Under the pieces are notes generated by a model. It did not search any database. It was not told where the DNA came from and was given only the letters and a program-made list of their open reading frames with translations. DNA of 64,000 nucleotides from positions 19,603 to 83,602 of the forward strand of contig CACWLC010000004.1 of assembly GCA_902761605.1 (NCBI GenBank). Reading direction: 5' to 3'. The position numbers and the translations under genes are program-made. Each line of letters starts with the position of its first letter. Within the stretch, counting starts at the first letter, position 1. Below, one piece after another: positions 8,196-15,373 of the stretch. The DNA is from an uncultured Prevotellaceae bacterium (GTDB taxonomy: Bacteria > Bacteroidota > Bacteroidia > Bacteroidales > Bacteroidaceae).

Positions 8196-9451
8196 CGTTT
8201 TCTGGACTTCCCTCCGCCAAAGTTTGTTGTGCGGAGGAGAGTCTCAGCTTTCTCAATCATCTCAGAAAGCTGTTGTGTAGGTTTCTCTTCCTTGCGTGCA
8301 AGGTCGAGAAACTTTTCTAAATACGCCTTAGCCTGTTTGCCATCTGACAGGAAATAGTAGTATGCACTTGCAATATTATAATAGGTGGCGATAGAAGTGG
8401 GATTATACTCCAGATGCTGCTTCCAAGACTCCACAGCTTTATCATATTGTTTGGTGAGATAATAGCCTTCGCCCTGCGAGAGAGTTATGGCTTTCATCGT
8501 GGTTGTATCAGGCTGCATCAGTTGCAAGGCGATATCCAGATAGCGCAGACCCTCTTCATAACTATGTAAATCGATGCTTACTGCTCCAAGACGATAGACA
8601 CAGCCTGAATGTTGCATCTGACTGAGATAAAATGCTGGGAGCAAACAGTTATAGGCCTTATTAAGGCTGTCGATACGGGTGTAGCACATGCCTGCAGAAT
8701 AAAGAGTGTTGAAGGTGGAGTCGCCTTGAGCCAGAAGATGTTCGTAGATCGTTACAGCCTTATCAAATTGACGATCAATAAAATATGCATCGGCAAGGGC
8801 TCGATTTACGAGAATATTCGTAGAGTCAACAGCATAGTACTTCAGAGCCACCTCGAGTCCTTTCCATGCTTGGTCTTGTTTTGTATAGCCATGAGTAAGG
8901 CCGGCAATCATCTCTCCATCCATCGGGAAGTGCTTTACGAGTTGGGTGGCCCAATAGACATAAGAATCGTTGTCACCTTGTTTCTGATAGCCGTAGGCGA
9001 GCTGGCGGAAGGATTCATGGGAAAGCGAATCCTCTGGGATAGTCTTCAAAAGCTCAGAGGCTTCGCGATAATGTGCCCGCTTGTAGTAACAGTCGGCCAG
9101 TTTCATCTGAATTCCGCAGTCTATTATCGCGCTCTTTTCTGCTGATTGCTTTAGCCGCTCGATGATTTCATCCTGCTTCTCCTGAGGCAACTTCTCAAGT
9201 TGGTCAAGCGGAAGGTCAAGATGTTCTACGGCCCGCTCTTGACTTCTCTTCTTGGCAATTGCATATGCTTGCTGGTAATACTTCAGAGCCTCAAAGGTAT
9301 TAAACTGCTGCATACAACTGTCACCAGCCTGAATAAAGATGGTGAGGGAATCCGCAACGGGTTCTACTATCTTCTTCTTGGCAAGAACCTCGCCCCTGAC
9401 GGGGGTAATCGTCAAAAGGGCGAGGATGATTACAGTTAGAATTTGTTTCAT
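8192..9451 (-). CDS. Exported TPR-repeat protein
   Basis: 419 residues with an N-terminal signal peptide (hydrophobic stretch about 5-18, likely cleavage after PVRG) and tandem TPR-like helical pairs from about residue 35 to 395. The C-terminus is basic (GGGKSRKR). It is the last gene of the BlaI/M56-TonB operon, starting 16 nt after the M56 stop, so it is likely a periplasmic interaction module for that sensor. The gene at 26492-27481 is a diverged relative (shared motif around LYSxGxxYxRxxDxxxAYxYL) that also sits in a cluster with an M56-TonB gene. Exact function unknown. Confidence 0.85.
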   Translation of the reverse strand: MKQILTVIILALLTITPVRGEVLAKKKIVEPVADSLTIFIQAGDSCMQQFNTFEALKYYQQAYAIAKKRSQERAVEHLDLPLDQLEKLPQEKQDEIIERLKQSAEKSAIIDCGIQMKLADCYYKRAHYREASELLKTIPEDSLSHESFRQLAYGYQKQGDNDSYVYWATQLVKHFPMDGEMIAGLTHGYTKQDQAWKGLEVALKYYAVDSTNILVNRALADAYFIDRQFDKAVTIYEHLLAQGDSTFNTLYSAGMCYTRIDSLNKAYNCLLPAFYLSQMQHSGCVYRLGAVSIDLHSYEEGLRYLDIALQLMQPDTTTMKAITLSQGEGYYLTKQYDKAVESWKQHLEYNPTSIATYYNIASAYYYFLSDGKQAKAYLEKFLDLARKEEKPTQQLSEMIEKAETLLRTTNFGGGKSRKR

Positions 9452-9467
9452 TATTTAAGAGAGAGAT

Positions 9468-11303
9468 TTATTTCTTAGTGGTGATAATGATAACACCATT
9501 CTTGGCCTTTTCACCATATTTTTCGATGGCGGGTTGAGACTTCAGCACTTCCATGTGATCAATGGTCTTCGGATCGATTTCCTTCAATTTGGAGCCATCA
9601 ATTGGCTTGCCATCAACGATAACATAAGGTTCATTTTCGGGACCATACCCTACAACAACAGTCTCGTTCATCACATTGGCGCCTTTAACGTTTTCGGCAG
9701 GAATATCGCCACCACCTTGCAAACGGAAACTAATTGGAATAGTGTACTTTACACGAACAGGCTCGCCTTTCTGTGTCCCAGGCTTCCAGTTTGGCATGCC
9801 ATTGATTACGCGCAGGGCCTCTGCATCAAGAGCGGGATCAATACTCCTAACAATCTTTGCACTCGTAATGCTACCATCCTTTTCTACGATGAACGTTGCT
9901 ATCACACGGCCTTGAAGACATTTGTCTTCAGCCTCTTTTGGATAACGAACATTCATTGCAACATACTCCATAAGCTTTCCAACACCACCAGGGAATTCAG
10001 GCATCGTCTCTGCTTGATCAAAGATTTCCTTGTTAGGGCTGGTTCCATCCTTATAAAGAGCAATCATGTAGGTTCTGTCTTTTGCATACGCTTTGCTGAC
10101 ACCAATGGTATAAGTATCGTAGCCAACATACATCACTTCAATTCTGTCACCTACAGACACTTCAAGGCAGAAGTTACCGTCTTTGTCTGTAACAGAACCC
10201 TTTTTTGATCCTTGAATTGTGACAACGGCACCAACAATGGCAGACTTGTCTTCTCCATCAAAGACCTTTCCTTTCATTACGAATTTCTCTACATCAGAAG
10301 CCTGCGGATTCTCGTCGGCTGTAACTACCGATTCGATTATCTGGATATCCTGTCCGGAACCAGTCTTTACAGTAGCGTTAGCCTTGCCTTTCTTCACAGG
10401 CATTTGTTTCTGCGGCTCATCATAGACATAGTCTGTAACGGTACGTGCATTCAGGGCGAGTGTAATGCCTACGATGGGGATGAGGGCTAACAGTTTCATC
10501 AGACGGCTGTTCTTTGAGGTTTTATTTGTCATCATTGTGATTCGGTTTTTGAGGGCACTATGATTGATTCCGTTAGCAATGGAGTACCCGCCAATGCCTC
10601 CGGCTTTTGTGATTAACAGGTATTGATATTGACGCGCATTGATCCCTTGAGAGAGTACAGCACCGTCGGCCTCGTATTCGTGGATAGCACGCAAGTCGCT
10701 GCGAAGCATCCACATGGCGGGATTAAACCATTGAAGGGCGGTGAGGGTATCCACGAGGAGCAGGTCCCACGAGTGGTGAAGACGTATATGCCCCCGTTCA
10801 TGAGCGAGAATCGCAGAATCTGATATCTCATAGTCATTACGATTCATCACGATATAATGCATCCAACTGAATGGTGCAATTTGGGCGTTTTCTGTAACAC
10901 AGATTGTAATACCATCTGATTGAAGATGCTTTTCACATCGCTTAGTCAGCATTAGTATTCTGAACATCGACATAAGGGTATGGCTTAATGTTACCACCAT
11001 ACCTATAATAAATAAGGTGGACAGCAGAATTTGCCAAAGAGGTGTTTCTGCAACAGATTCTGCTATAACAGCATCCATTTGCAAGTCGTCGAGAGTAACC
11101 ATAGGCAAACCCTCCATCTTCACCGTCCTGTGCATTGTAATCACACAGAGTGGCAACAAATAGGATGCTAATGCCGTGAGCAGAAGCACGATACGGTTCA
11201 CACGATGGAACGTCTCACGAGCCAGCATCAGGCGGTAGAACATATAAAACACCGCTATCAGCACTGCTACCTTCAAGTCGTATGTCAGAAACTCTAGCAA
11301 CAT
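9468..11303 (-). CDS. BlaR1-like M56 metallopeptidase fused to carboxypeptidase-regulatory, TonB C-terminal and plug-like domains
   Basis: 611 residues. Hydrophobic helices at about 8-24, 37-55 and 90-110 precede an M56 zinc protease with HERGH (168-172) and a downstream HEYEAD Glu near 211. A further helix lies at about 268-285. The part beyond it holds a carboxypeptidase-regulatory-like sandwich (about 340-420), a TonB C-terminal domain (about 430-530; EFPGG...VRYPKEAED) and a tail resembling the plug of SusC-type receptors (about 545-611, ending GVIIITTKK). The usual beta-lactam-binding domain of BlaR1 is absent. Co-transcribed with blaI-like (5-nt gap). By analogy it should cut or signal to the BlaI-like repressor on an envelope cue. 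The signal is unknown. Confidence 0.9.
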   Translation of the reverse strand: MLLEFLTYDLKVAVLIAVFYMFYRLMLARETFHRVNRIVLLLTALASYLLPLCVITMHRTVKMEGLPMVTLDDLQMDAVIAESVAETPLWQILLSTLFIIGMVVTLSHTLMSMFRILMLTKRCEKHLQSDGITICVTENAQIAPFSWMHYIVMNRNDYEISDSAILAHERGHIRLHHSWDLLLVDTLTALQWFNPAMWMLRSDLRAIHEYEADGAVLSQGINARQYQYLLITKAGGIGGYSIANGINHSALKNRITMMTNKTSKNSRLMKLLALIPIVGITLALNARTVTDYVYDEPQKQMPVKKGKANATVKTGSGQDIQIIESVVTADENPQASDVEKFVMKGKVFDGEDKSAIVGAVVTIQGSKKGSVTDKDGNFCLEVSVGDRIEVMYVGYDTYTIGVSKAYAKDRTYMIALYKDGTSPNKEIFDQAETMPEFPGGVGKLMEYVAMNVRYPKEAEDKCLQGRVIATFIVEKDGSITSAKIVRSIDPALDAEALRVINGMPNWKPGTQKGEPVRVKYTIPISFRLQGGGDIPAENVKGANVMNETVVVGYGPENEPYVIVDGKPIDGSKLKEIDPKTIDHMEVLKSQPAIEKYGEKAKNGVIIITTKK

Positions 11304-11308
11304 GAGAT

Positions 11309-11671
11309 TTACGATTTACTGTTTTCTATCTGGTCGATGAGTTCACGCAGTTCTTCTACAGAGATTTTCTCTTCCTTTACGAAAGAAGAGACAGCTGAAA
11401 GATATGAGTTATTGAAGTAGTTCTTTATCACACCGGCAATCGACTTCCTGCCATACTCCGCCTCTGTGATGAGGGGATAGTACTGATAGGTGTTGCCAAA
11501 CTGCTTATGATCAAGAAATCCCTCTTTCTCCAGTATGCGTACCATCGTTGAGAGTGTATTGAAGTGCGGACGAGGCTCATCGTAAAACTCCAGGAGCTCT
11601 TTCACAAACATCGGGCCGTGCTGCCAATACAGATCCATGATTTCCTTTTCTTTATTTGTAAGTTTCTTCAT
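11309..11671 (-). CDS. BlaI/MecI/CopY-family repressor
   Basis: 120-residue winged-helix repressor of the BlaI/MecI/CopY family, with the recognition region near residues 30-65 (RPHFNTLSTMVRILEKEGFL) and a C-terminal dimerisation part. It begins the operon with the M56-TonB sensor and the TPR protein. Three imperfect 17-bp palindromes sit across its promoter (11735-11795), so it is very probably autoregulated and released by the neighbouring M56 protease. A paralogue with the same partner lies at 19909-20280. The physiological inducer is unknown, and nothing here shows beta-lactam resistance. Confidence 0.93.
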   Translation of the reverse strand: MKKLTNKEKEIMDLYWQHGPMFVKELLEFYDEPRPHFNTLSTMVRILEKEGFLDHKQFGNTYQYYPLITEAEYGRKSIAGVIKNYFNNSYLSAVSSFVKEEKISVEELRELIDQIENSKS

Positions 11672-11728
11672 TGTCGTAAATGCCTTTAGTTTTCAATCAA
11701 TTATCGCGTCGTTATCAATATCTGAGCG

Positions 11729-11759
11729 CAAAGTAACTAAAACTTTTCGTTAGATACAA
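11729..11759 (-). promoter_or_regulatory. Promoter of the blaI-like operon
   Basis: Minus strand: TTG (11759-11757), 20 nt, TTACTTTG (11736-11729), one mismatch to TAnnTTTG. The boxes are overlapped by palindromes 11735-11751 and 11758-11774. Confidence 0.7.
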
Positions 11760-11795
11760 CTAAAAGCTTTCGTTTTTAAACTAAATTAATTAGTT
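11735..11795. promoter_or_regulatory. Three phased BlaI-type operator palindromes
   Basis: Three imperfect 17-bp palindromes with outer arms AAC...GTT: 11735-11751, 11758-11774 and 11779-11795. Each begins AACTAAA and ends in CGTT or AGTT. Start-to-start distances are 23 and 21 bp, about two helical turns. The first covers the spacer and touches the -7 box, the second covers the -33 box and the third lies just upstream. Repressor binding here would block RNA polymerase. Confidence 0.65.
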
Positions 11796-11858
11796 TGGCA
11801 AAGAATTAACATCTGCTAACTCTCCTTAGCTGATATCGGCTCCTGCTGGGCGAAAAAA

Positions 11859-13391
11859 TTAGTTCTTAAGTGAGCGGATATATTTCATAAAGTCGTCGAT
11901 GAGCTTTATGCGCTCCTTATTGGGTGTTTCTATCAGCGAGGCTCCATTGTTAAACTGCATTACTGTAGGCTTGCCTTCCTCGAAAACAGGCCAGTAGGGT
12001 AAATCTTTTCCGTTAGGATTACCACCCGTCTTTGCGAAGTTCACCCAGTACTGCTGCATCATGTCGCTCACCTTCTTCTCTTGAGGATACTTGTCAGCCT
12101 CATCGTCAAAGGCACCCTTCAGATAGAGCATATCATCAGCATGGGCAGCGCCACGACGTTTGCCTTTTGCATAGACGGTACGATCAGATTTCTGGGCGAG
12201 GTAGGCAGAATAGACAGGACTCTTACCAGTCTTCTTCTGTAAGGTGGTCCAGGCATAAGCTGGCCATCCGAAGCCCACATCGCGAGTAAAGTCACGCATG
12301 CTGAAAAGTCGTTCTTCAGCCGTACTTCCTGGATAGTAAACCTTGGCACTATCGGCCCATTGTCCAGGCAACTGGCTAAACTGCTGATTATAAGCCTCTA
12401 CACTTACTGAGTCGTACTCAACAGCTCCCTCATCACTATTATGCATAATCAGCACGGGTACATCATTATAATTACCTTTCTCGTAAAGGCTGTAGATGGT
12501 CTCAGGGATTACATAGCCATCAACGATGGGCATGCACAGCTGAAAGTTTGCTTCATTACCCGTCAGTTCTTTGGCATCCATCTGACGCATCTCCTCGATA
12601 GAGTTTTTCTTCAGCTGACCCATAAACATCTGACCATACATCTGGGCCATTTCCTGTTTTACCACATTAATAGATGACATAAAGGCTCCGCTCTGACTGA
12701 TACATGAACGGAACAATCCCTTAGCCAAGGGCGAAGCACACAAAATATGACAACTCATGGCTCCTGCCGACTCTCCAAAGATGGTGACTTTAGAGGGGTC
12801 GCCACCAAAGTTCTTGATGTTACGCTGAACCCATTGGAGAGCGAATATCTGGTCAAGGATTCCATAGTTGCCAGAATGTCCATCCGACTCTTTAGCCAGA
12901 TCGGCGTGCGCCATAAATCCAAGGGCTCCTGCACGATACTCGATAGAAACAGCGACTACCCCTCTGCGAGCCAGACTCTGCCACAAGTCTCCTCCGTAAT
13001 GCTCTGTACGAAATGCACCACCATGTATGAAAACCATCACAGGCAGGGCCTCTTTGACGCTCTTGGCTGGTGTGGCGACACTGAGATATAAGCAATCCTC
13101 GCTCATCATGTCGTACTTCACGTAGCTCTTTTCTGGCTGGGGAGGCCACTTGGCTACATCCTCAGCCTTCAGCACACTCTTCCAAGGGTTGGCAGGCTGT
13201 GGTGTCTTCCATCGCAGTTCGCCAACGGGTGGTGCTGCATAAGGAATCGCTTTATACACAGCGAGGTCTGTTCCATCCAGAACGCCCTCAACATCGCCTG
13301 TTTCTACATGCGTTTTCAATAATGGTTGCGCCTGTCCTTTTGTTCCGAATAGGGCGAGTAATGTGATGATAATAATTGTTTTCATATTCAT
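11859..13391 (-). CDS. Type-B carboxylesterase, exported
   Basis: 510-residue alpha/beta-hydrolase of the carboxylesterase/lipase type B family. A signal peptide is present (hydrophobic 5-16, likely cleavage near GQAQ). The oxyanion motif HGGAF is at 123-127, the EDCL signature at 98-101 and the nucleophile Ser208 lies in GESAG. A DSDEGAVE-like acid region and a late AAHADD region fit the remaining triad. It should hydrolyse esters in the periplasm; the substrate is unknown. The start at 13391 overlaps the upstream stop as ATGA, indicating coupling, although ATG at 13385 is possible. Last gene of the DUF2975-XRE operon. Confidence 0.92.
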   Translation of the reverse strand: MNMKTIIIITLLALFGTKGQAQPLLKTHVETGDVEGVLDGTDLAVYKAIPYAAPPVGELRWKTPQPANPWKSVLKAEDVAKWPPQPEKSYVKYDMMSEDCLYLSVATPAKSVKEALPVMVFIHGGAFRTEHYGGDLWQSLARRGVVAVSIEYRAGALGFMAHADLAKESDGHSGNYGILDQIFALQWVQRNIKNFGGDPSKVTIFGESAGAMSCHILCASPLAKGLFRSCISQSGAFMSSINVVKQEMAQMYGQMFMGQLKKNSIEEMRQMDAKELTGNEANFQLCMPIVDGYVIPETIYSLYEKGNYNDVPVLIMHNSDEGAVEYDSVSVEAYNQQFSQLPGQWADSAKVYYPGSTAEERLFSMRDFTRDVGFGWPAYAWTTLQKKTGKSPVYSAYLAQKSDRTVYAKGKRRGAAHADDMLYLKGAFDDEADKYPQEKKVSDMMQQYWVNFAKTGGNPNGKDLPYWPVFEEGKPTVMQFNNGASLIETPNKERIKLIDDFMKYIRSLKN

Positions 13392-13882
13392 TTTTGTATT
13401 TGGTTTATGCGTTGATTCAGCAAATCGCAGATTTCTTGGGGAGATTTTGACAGACCTCTTACGTAGATTTCGTAGGGATAACCCTGAAGAGCGGCTCTCG
13501 AGCGCCGTTTGCGATCTTCAGCTATATTTTCCTTACCTGCTTCCCACGTACCTTCCTTATAGTGTATACCAATAAACGTACGCCCTTTGAACTTATCGAC
13601 ATAGAAAGATTCAACGCCCGAGAGTCTGACTACCCATTCCTCCTGCGTCTTTACAATCAGAGAAGTGTCGGTGATTATCAGACGGGTTCTGTGCTGAATG
13701 AACCCAAAATAACCAAACATTACAAGTGTTGTTGCCATTGAAAATATGACCGAGAGAAAAGCCGAATCTACATTAGAGTCGATGTAAAAACGTAGCCCTA
13801 TTAGTGCTGCCATTCCAACAATCATAGCCAAAGTACAATATACCCAGACCTTAGTTGATACGTTGATTTTAATTTCTTCCAT
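13388..13882 (-). CDS. Two-helix membrane protein with PH-like domain (STM3941-like)
   Basis: 164 residues with two hydrophobic segments (about 12-31 and 40-62) followed by a soluble, strand-rich domain (RLIITDTSLIVKTQEEWVVRLSGVESFYV) typical of bacterial PH-like/STM3941-type proteins. No catalytic motif. It lies between the XRE regulator (25-nt gap) and the carboxylesterase (ATGA overlap), so it belongs to the same transcript. Family assignment is by pattern and moderately sure; role unknown. Confidence 0.7.
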   Translation of the reverse strand: MEEIKINVSTKVWVYCTLAMIVGMAALIGLRFYIDSNVDSAFLSVIFSMATTLVMFGYFGFIQHRTRLIITDTSLIVKTQEEWVVRLSGVESFYVDKFKGRTFIGIHYKEGTWEAGKENIAEDRKRRSRAALQGYPYEIYVRGLSKSPQEICDLLNQRINQIQK

Positions 13883-13907
13883 GCTTTTGTAAGTTTACAT
13901 TAAATGA

Positions 13908-14117
13908 TTACTCGTCTCTGTATTCCAAAATATCCCCTGGCTGGCAACCAAGCTCGCGACAGATGGCCTCGAGAGTGGTGAAGCGCACGGCCTTAGCCTT
14001 GCCTGTCTTCAGGATTGAGAGGTTTGCTAATGTCAAGCCGACTTTCTCGGCCAACTCGCTTAGCGACATTTTGCGCTTAGCGAGCTCTACGTCTAAGTTT
14101 ACAATGATTTGTCCCAT
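13908..14117 (-). CDS. Small XRE-family regulator (YozG-like)
   Basis: 69-residue stand-alone helix-turn-helix protein. The HTH spans about 17-55 (SLSELAEKVGLTLANLSILKTGKAKAVRF), and the tail GCQPGDILEY is typical of the YozG-like XRE proteins that pair with DUF2975 membrane proteins. It lies 7 nt after the DUF2975 gene. Two 15-bp palindromes at the operon promoter (14636-14650, 14702-14716) are its likely targets, implying autoregulation. Confidence 0.9.
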   Translation of the reverse strand: MGQIIVNLDVELAKRKMSLSELAEKVGLTLANLSILKTGKAKAVRFTTLEAICRELGCQPGDILEYRDE

Positions 14118-14124
14118 AGGCCGA

Positions 14125-14610
14125 TTAAATGGTTAATTCCTGCTCATTCTTCAGCTTGATGGTATCCTTGATAAACTTTGGCACGAAGAAGAGGCTTAAG
14201 ATCACGAAATAGGCTGGAGCGCCAAAGATGTAGCGGGCAAGTGATGAAAGACTGTCCATGTGGTCGGCTTCGACATGAGCGTAGACGTATTCGAACATAA
14301 AGCCCGAAATGAAGAAATGGATTAGTAAGACTACGGCAGACAAATAGTACAGCCAGATGCTCCACTTAGTATACTGCTTGTTGACGTAAGTAAGCCAGCA
14401 CATGATGAAGTAGATGGCTGCAAAAATCGTCCTAAAGATAAGTTCGTACAGATTAACCAGATGATAGCAATAGTCATAGCCCGTCTGGGCAGAGCGCATG
14501 TCCTGTATCTCGTCGACGTAAGAATAGCCCACTAAGGCGAGCACCACGATCAGCGCGATGATTGACCAAAGATTCTTTTTTGCAGTTTGCAAGATGTTTA
14601 ATGATTCCAT
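14125..14610 (-). CDS. DUF2975 family membrane protein
   Basis: 161 residues with four hydrophobic helices (about 14-30, 55-72, 85-105 and 128-150), matching the DUF2975 family that is habitually encoded beside a YozG-type XRE regulator. First gene of a four-gene minus-strand operon (DUF2975, XRE, PH-like, carboxylesterase). A membrane sensor role for the XRE partner is often guessed but is not shown by sequence. Confidence 0.85.
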   Translation of the reverse strand: MESLNILQTAKKNLWSIIALIVVLALVGYSYVDEIQDMRSAQTGYDYCYHLVNLYELIFRTIFAAIYFIMCWLTYVNKQYTKWSIWLYYLSAVVLLIHFFISGFMFEYVYAHVEADHMDSLSSLARYIFGAPAYFVILSLFFVPKFIKDTIKLKNEQELTI

Positions 14611-14635
14611 AATTTATTGTTTTAATTGGTTTATT

Positions 14636-14650
14636 TATCGATTTTCGATA
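14636..14650. promoter_or_regulatory. 15-bp palindrome, likely XRE operator 1
   Basis: TATCGA-TTT-TCGATA, a perfect inverted repeat immediately downstream of the minus-strand -7 box, covering the expected start of transcription of the DUF2975 operon. Confidence 0.6.
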
Positions 14651-14652
14651 TG

Positions 14653-14684
14653 CAAAAGTAGATATTATTTCCGAACTCACCAAA
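14653..14684 (-). promoter_or_regulatory. Promoter of the DUF2975-XRE operon
   Basis: Minus strand: TTTG (14684-14681), 20 nt, TACTTTTG (14660-14653). Both boxes match consensus. It is bracketed by two TATCG...CGATA palindromes. Confidence 0.78.
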
Positions 14685-14701
14685 TAAAAACAATAAAAAT
14701 T

Positions 14702-14716
14702 TATCGAAAAACGATA
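14702..14716. promoter_or_regulatory. 15-bp palindrome, likely XRE operator 2
   Basis: TATCG-AAAAA-CGATA, same arms as the palindrome at 14636-14650, lying 17 bp upstream of the -33 box. Centre-to-centre distance between the two is 66 bp. Confidence 0.55.
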
Positions 14717-14881
14717 TATTTAACTTCGGTTAACAGAAACCCGGGCATATTTCTTGCCGGTATCGGCAAATTTTGGCGTATTTTTAAGCGAAATCGGAAC
14801 AAAACTTGCCGATGGGCTTATTTGAGAATAAGTGCCTCTGGTCGCTGAATAAAATACACTTTTTCGCAAAAAAATGGCCAT

Positions 14882-14990
14882 CCCTAACATTTTTGGCGTA
14901 AATAGCTTATTATAAGCCGGTTAACGATGTTAGGGTATGCTTTCAACCCTAACATATCCCTCACATAACCCTAACGTCATCTCTCACATA
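14882..14990. repeat. Left array of GTTAGGG/CCCTAAC repeats
   Basis: Four copies in 95 bp: CCCTAACAT (14882-14890), GTTAGGGT (14929-14936), ACCCTAAC (14946-14953) and ACCCTAAC (14968-14975), interspersed with CCCTCACAT and TCTCACATA. The second and third copies pair as a hairpin, ATGTTAGGGT/ACCCTAACAT with a 9-nt loop (14927-14955). Matching repeats in the opposite orientation follow the virE-like gene. Confidence 0.7.
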
Positions 14991-15251
14991 TTACTAAGTA
15001 ACCTTTTGGGGTCTTTTTGAAATTATCCAACAATATTCATAACCTGCAAAAAAGCCTGTTTTTATTCCCAACGAGGGAAAATTTGCGGCCTCACTAGGCA
15101 ACAATTGTTTCATAGTATAGTAGCAAAAAGCGGGTAATAGAAGGAGATACGAAAAACTATGACATCCTCAAATTGTATCATCTTCGAAATGTGCGAAATG
15201 TTAATTTACACGCAAATTGTGCTTTTTTTGTGTAGTTTTGAGGGCAAAAAC

Positions 15252-15282
15252 TTGCAGGTGCCATTTTTATGTTGTATCTTTG
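15252..15282 (+). promoter_or_regulatory. Promoter of the virE-like gene
   Basis: TTG (15252-15254), 20 nt, TATCTTTG (15275-15282). Transcription should start near 15288, giving a leader of about 86 nt before the ATG at 15374. Confidence 0.72.
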
Positions 15283-15286
15283 CACC

Positions 15287-15340
15287 ATGAAAGCCCGCTG
15301 TGGAAAGCGCGCGATATTACTACAAGCATATAGACCTTAA
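15287..15340 (+). CDS. Possible 17-codon leader ORF
   Basis: ATG at 15287, 5 nt after the -7 box, opens a frame of 17 codons (begins MKARCGKRA, ends QAYRP) before TAA. It would lie at the very 5' end of the virE-like transcript. There is no codon or homology evidence that it is translated. Confidence 0.2.
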   Translation: MKARCGKRAILLQAYRP

Positions 15341-15373
15341 CGGATAGGTTAATTTTTTGATAATAGTATATAT

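Larger units (their letters stand above)
14717..15373. other. Non-coding stretch between the DUF2975 operon and virE-like gene
   Basis: No credible gene is seen. It holds a small hairpin (TTGCCG-gtat-CGGCAA, 14754-14769) followed by a short T run that may be a terminator, the GTTAGGG repeat cluster at 14882-14976, an A/T-rich stretch, a second TAGTTTTG box at 15233-15240 without partner, and the virE-like promoter at 15252-15282 with a 17-codon leader frame. Confidence 0.6.

Noticed and set aside
11309-11671. A beta-lactam resistance operon (BlaI/BlaR1)
   Set aside because: No penicillin-binding sensor domain and no beta-lactamase gene nearby; the sensor end is TonB-like.
11859-13391. A para-nitrobenzyl- or antibiotic-esterase call for the carboxylesterase
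   Set aside because: Family motifs show type B carboxylesterase only; substrate cannot be read from sequence.
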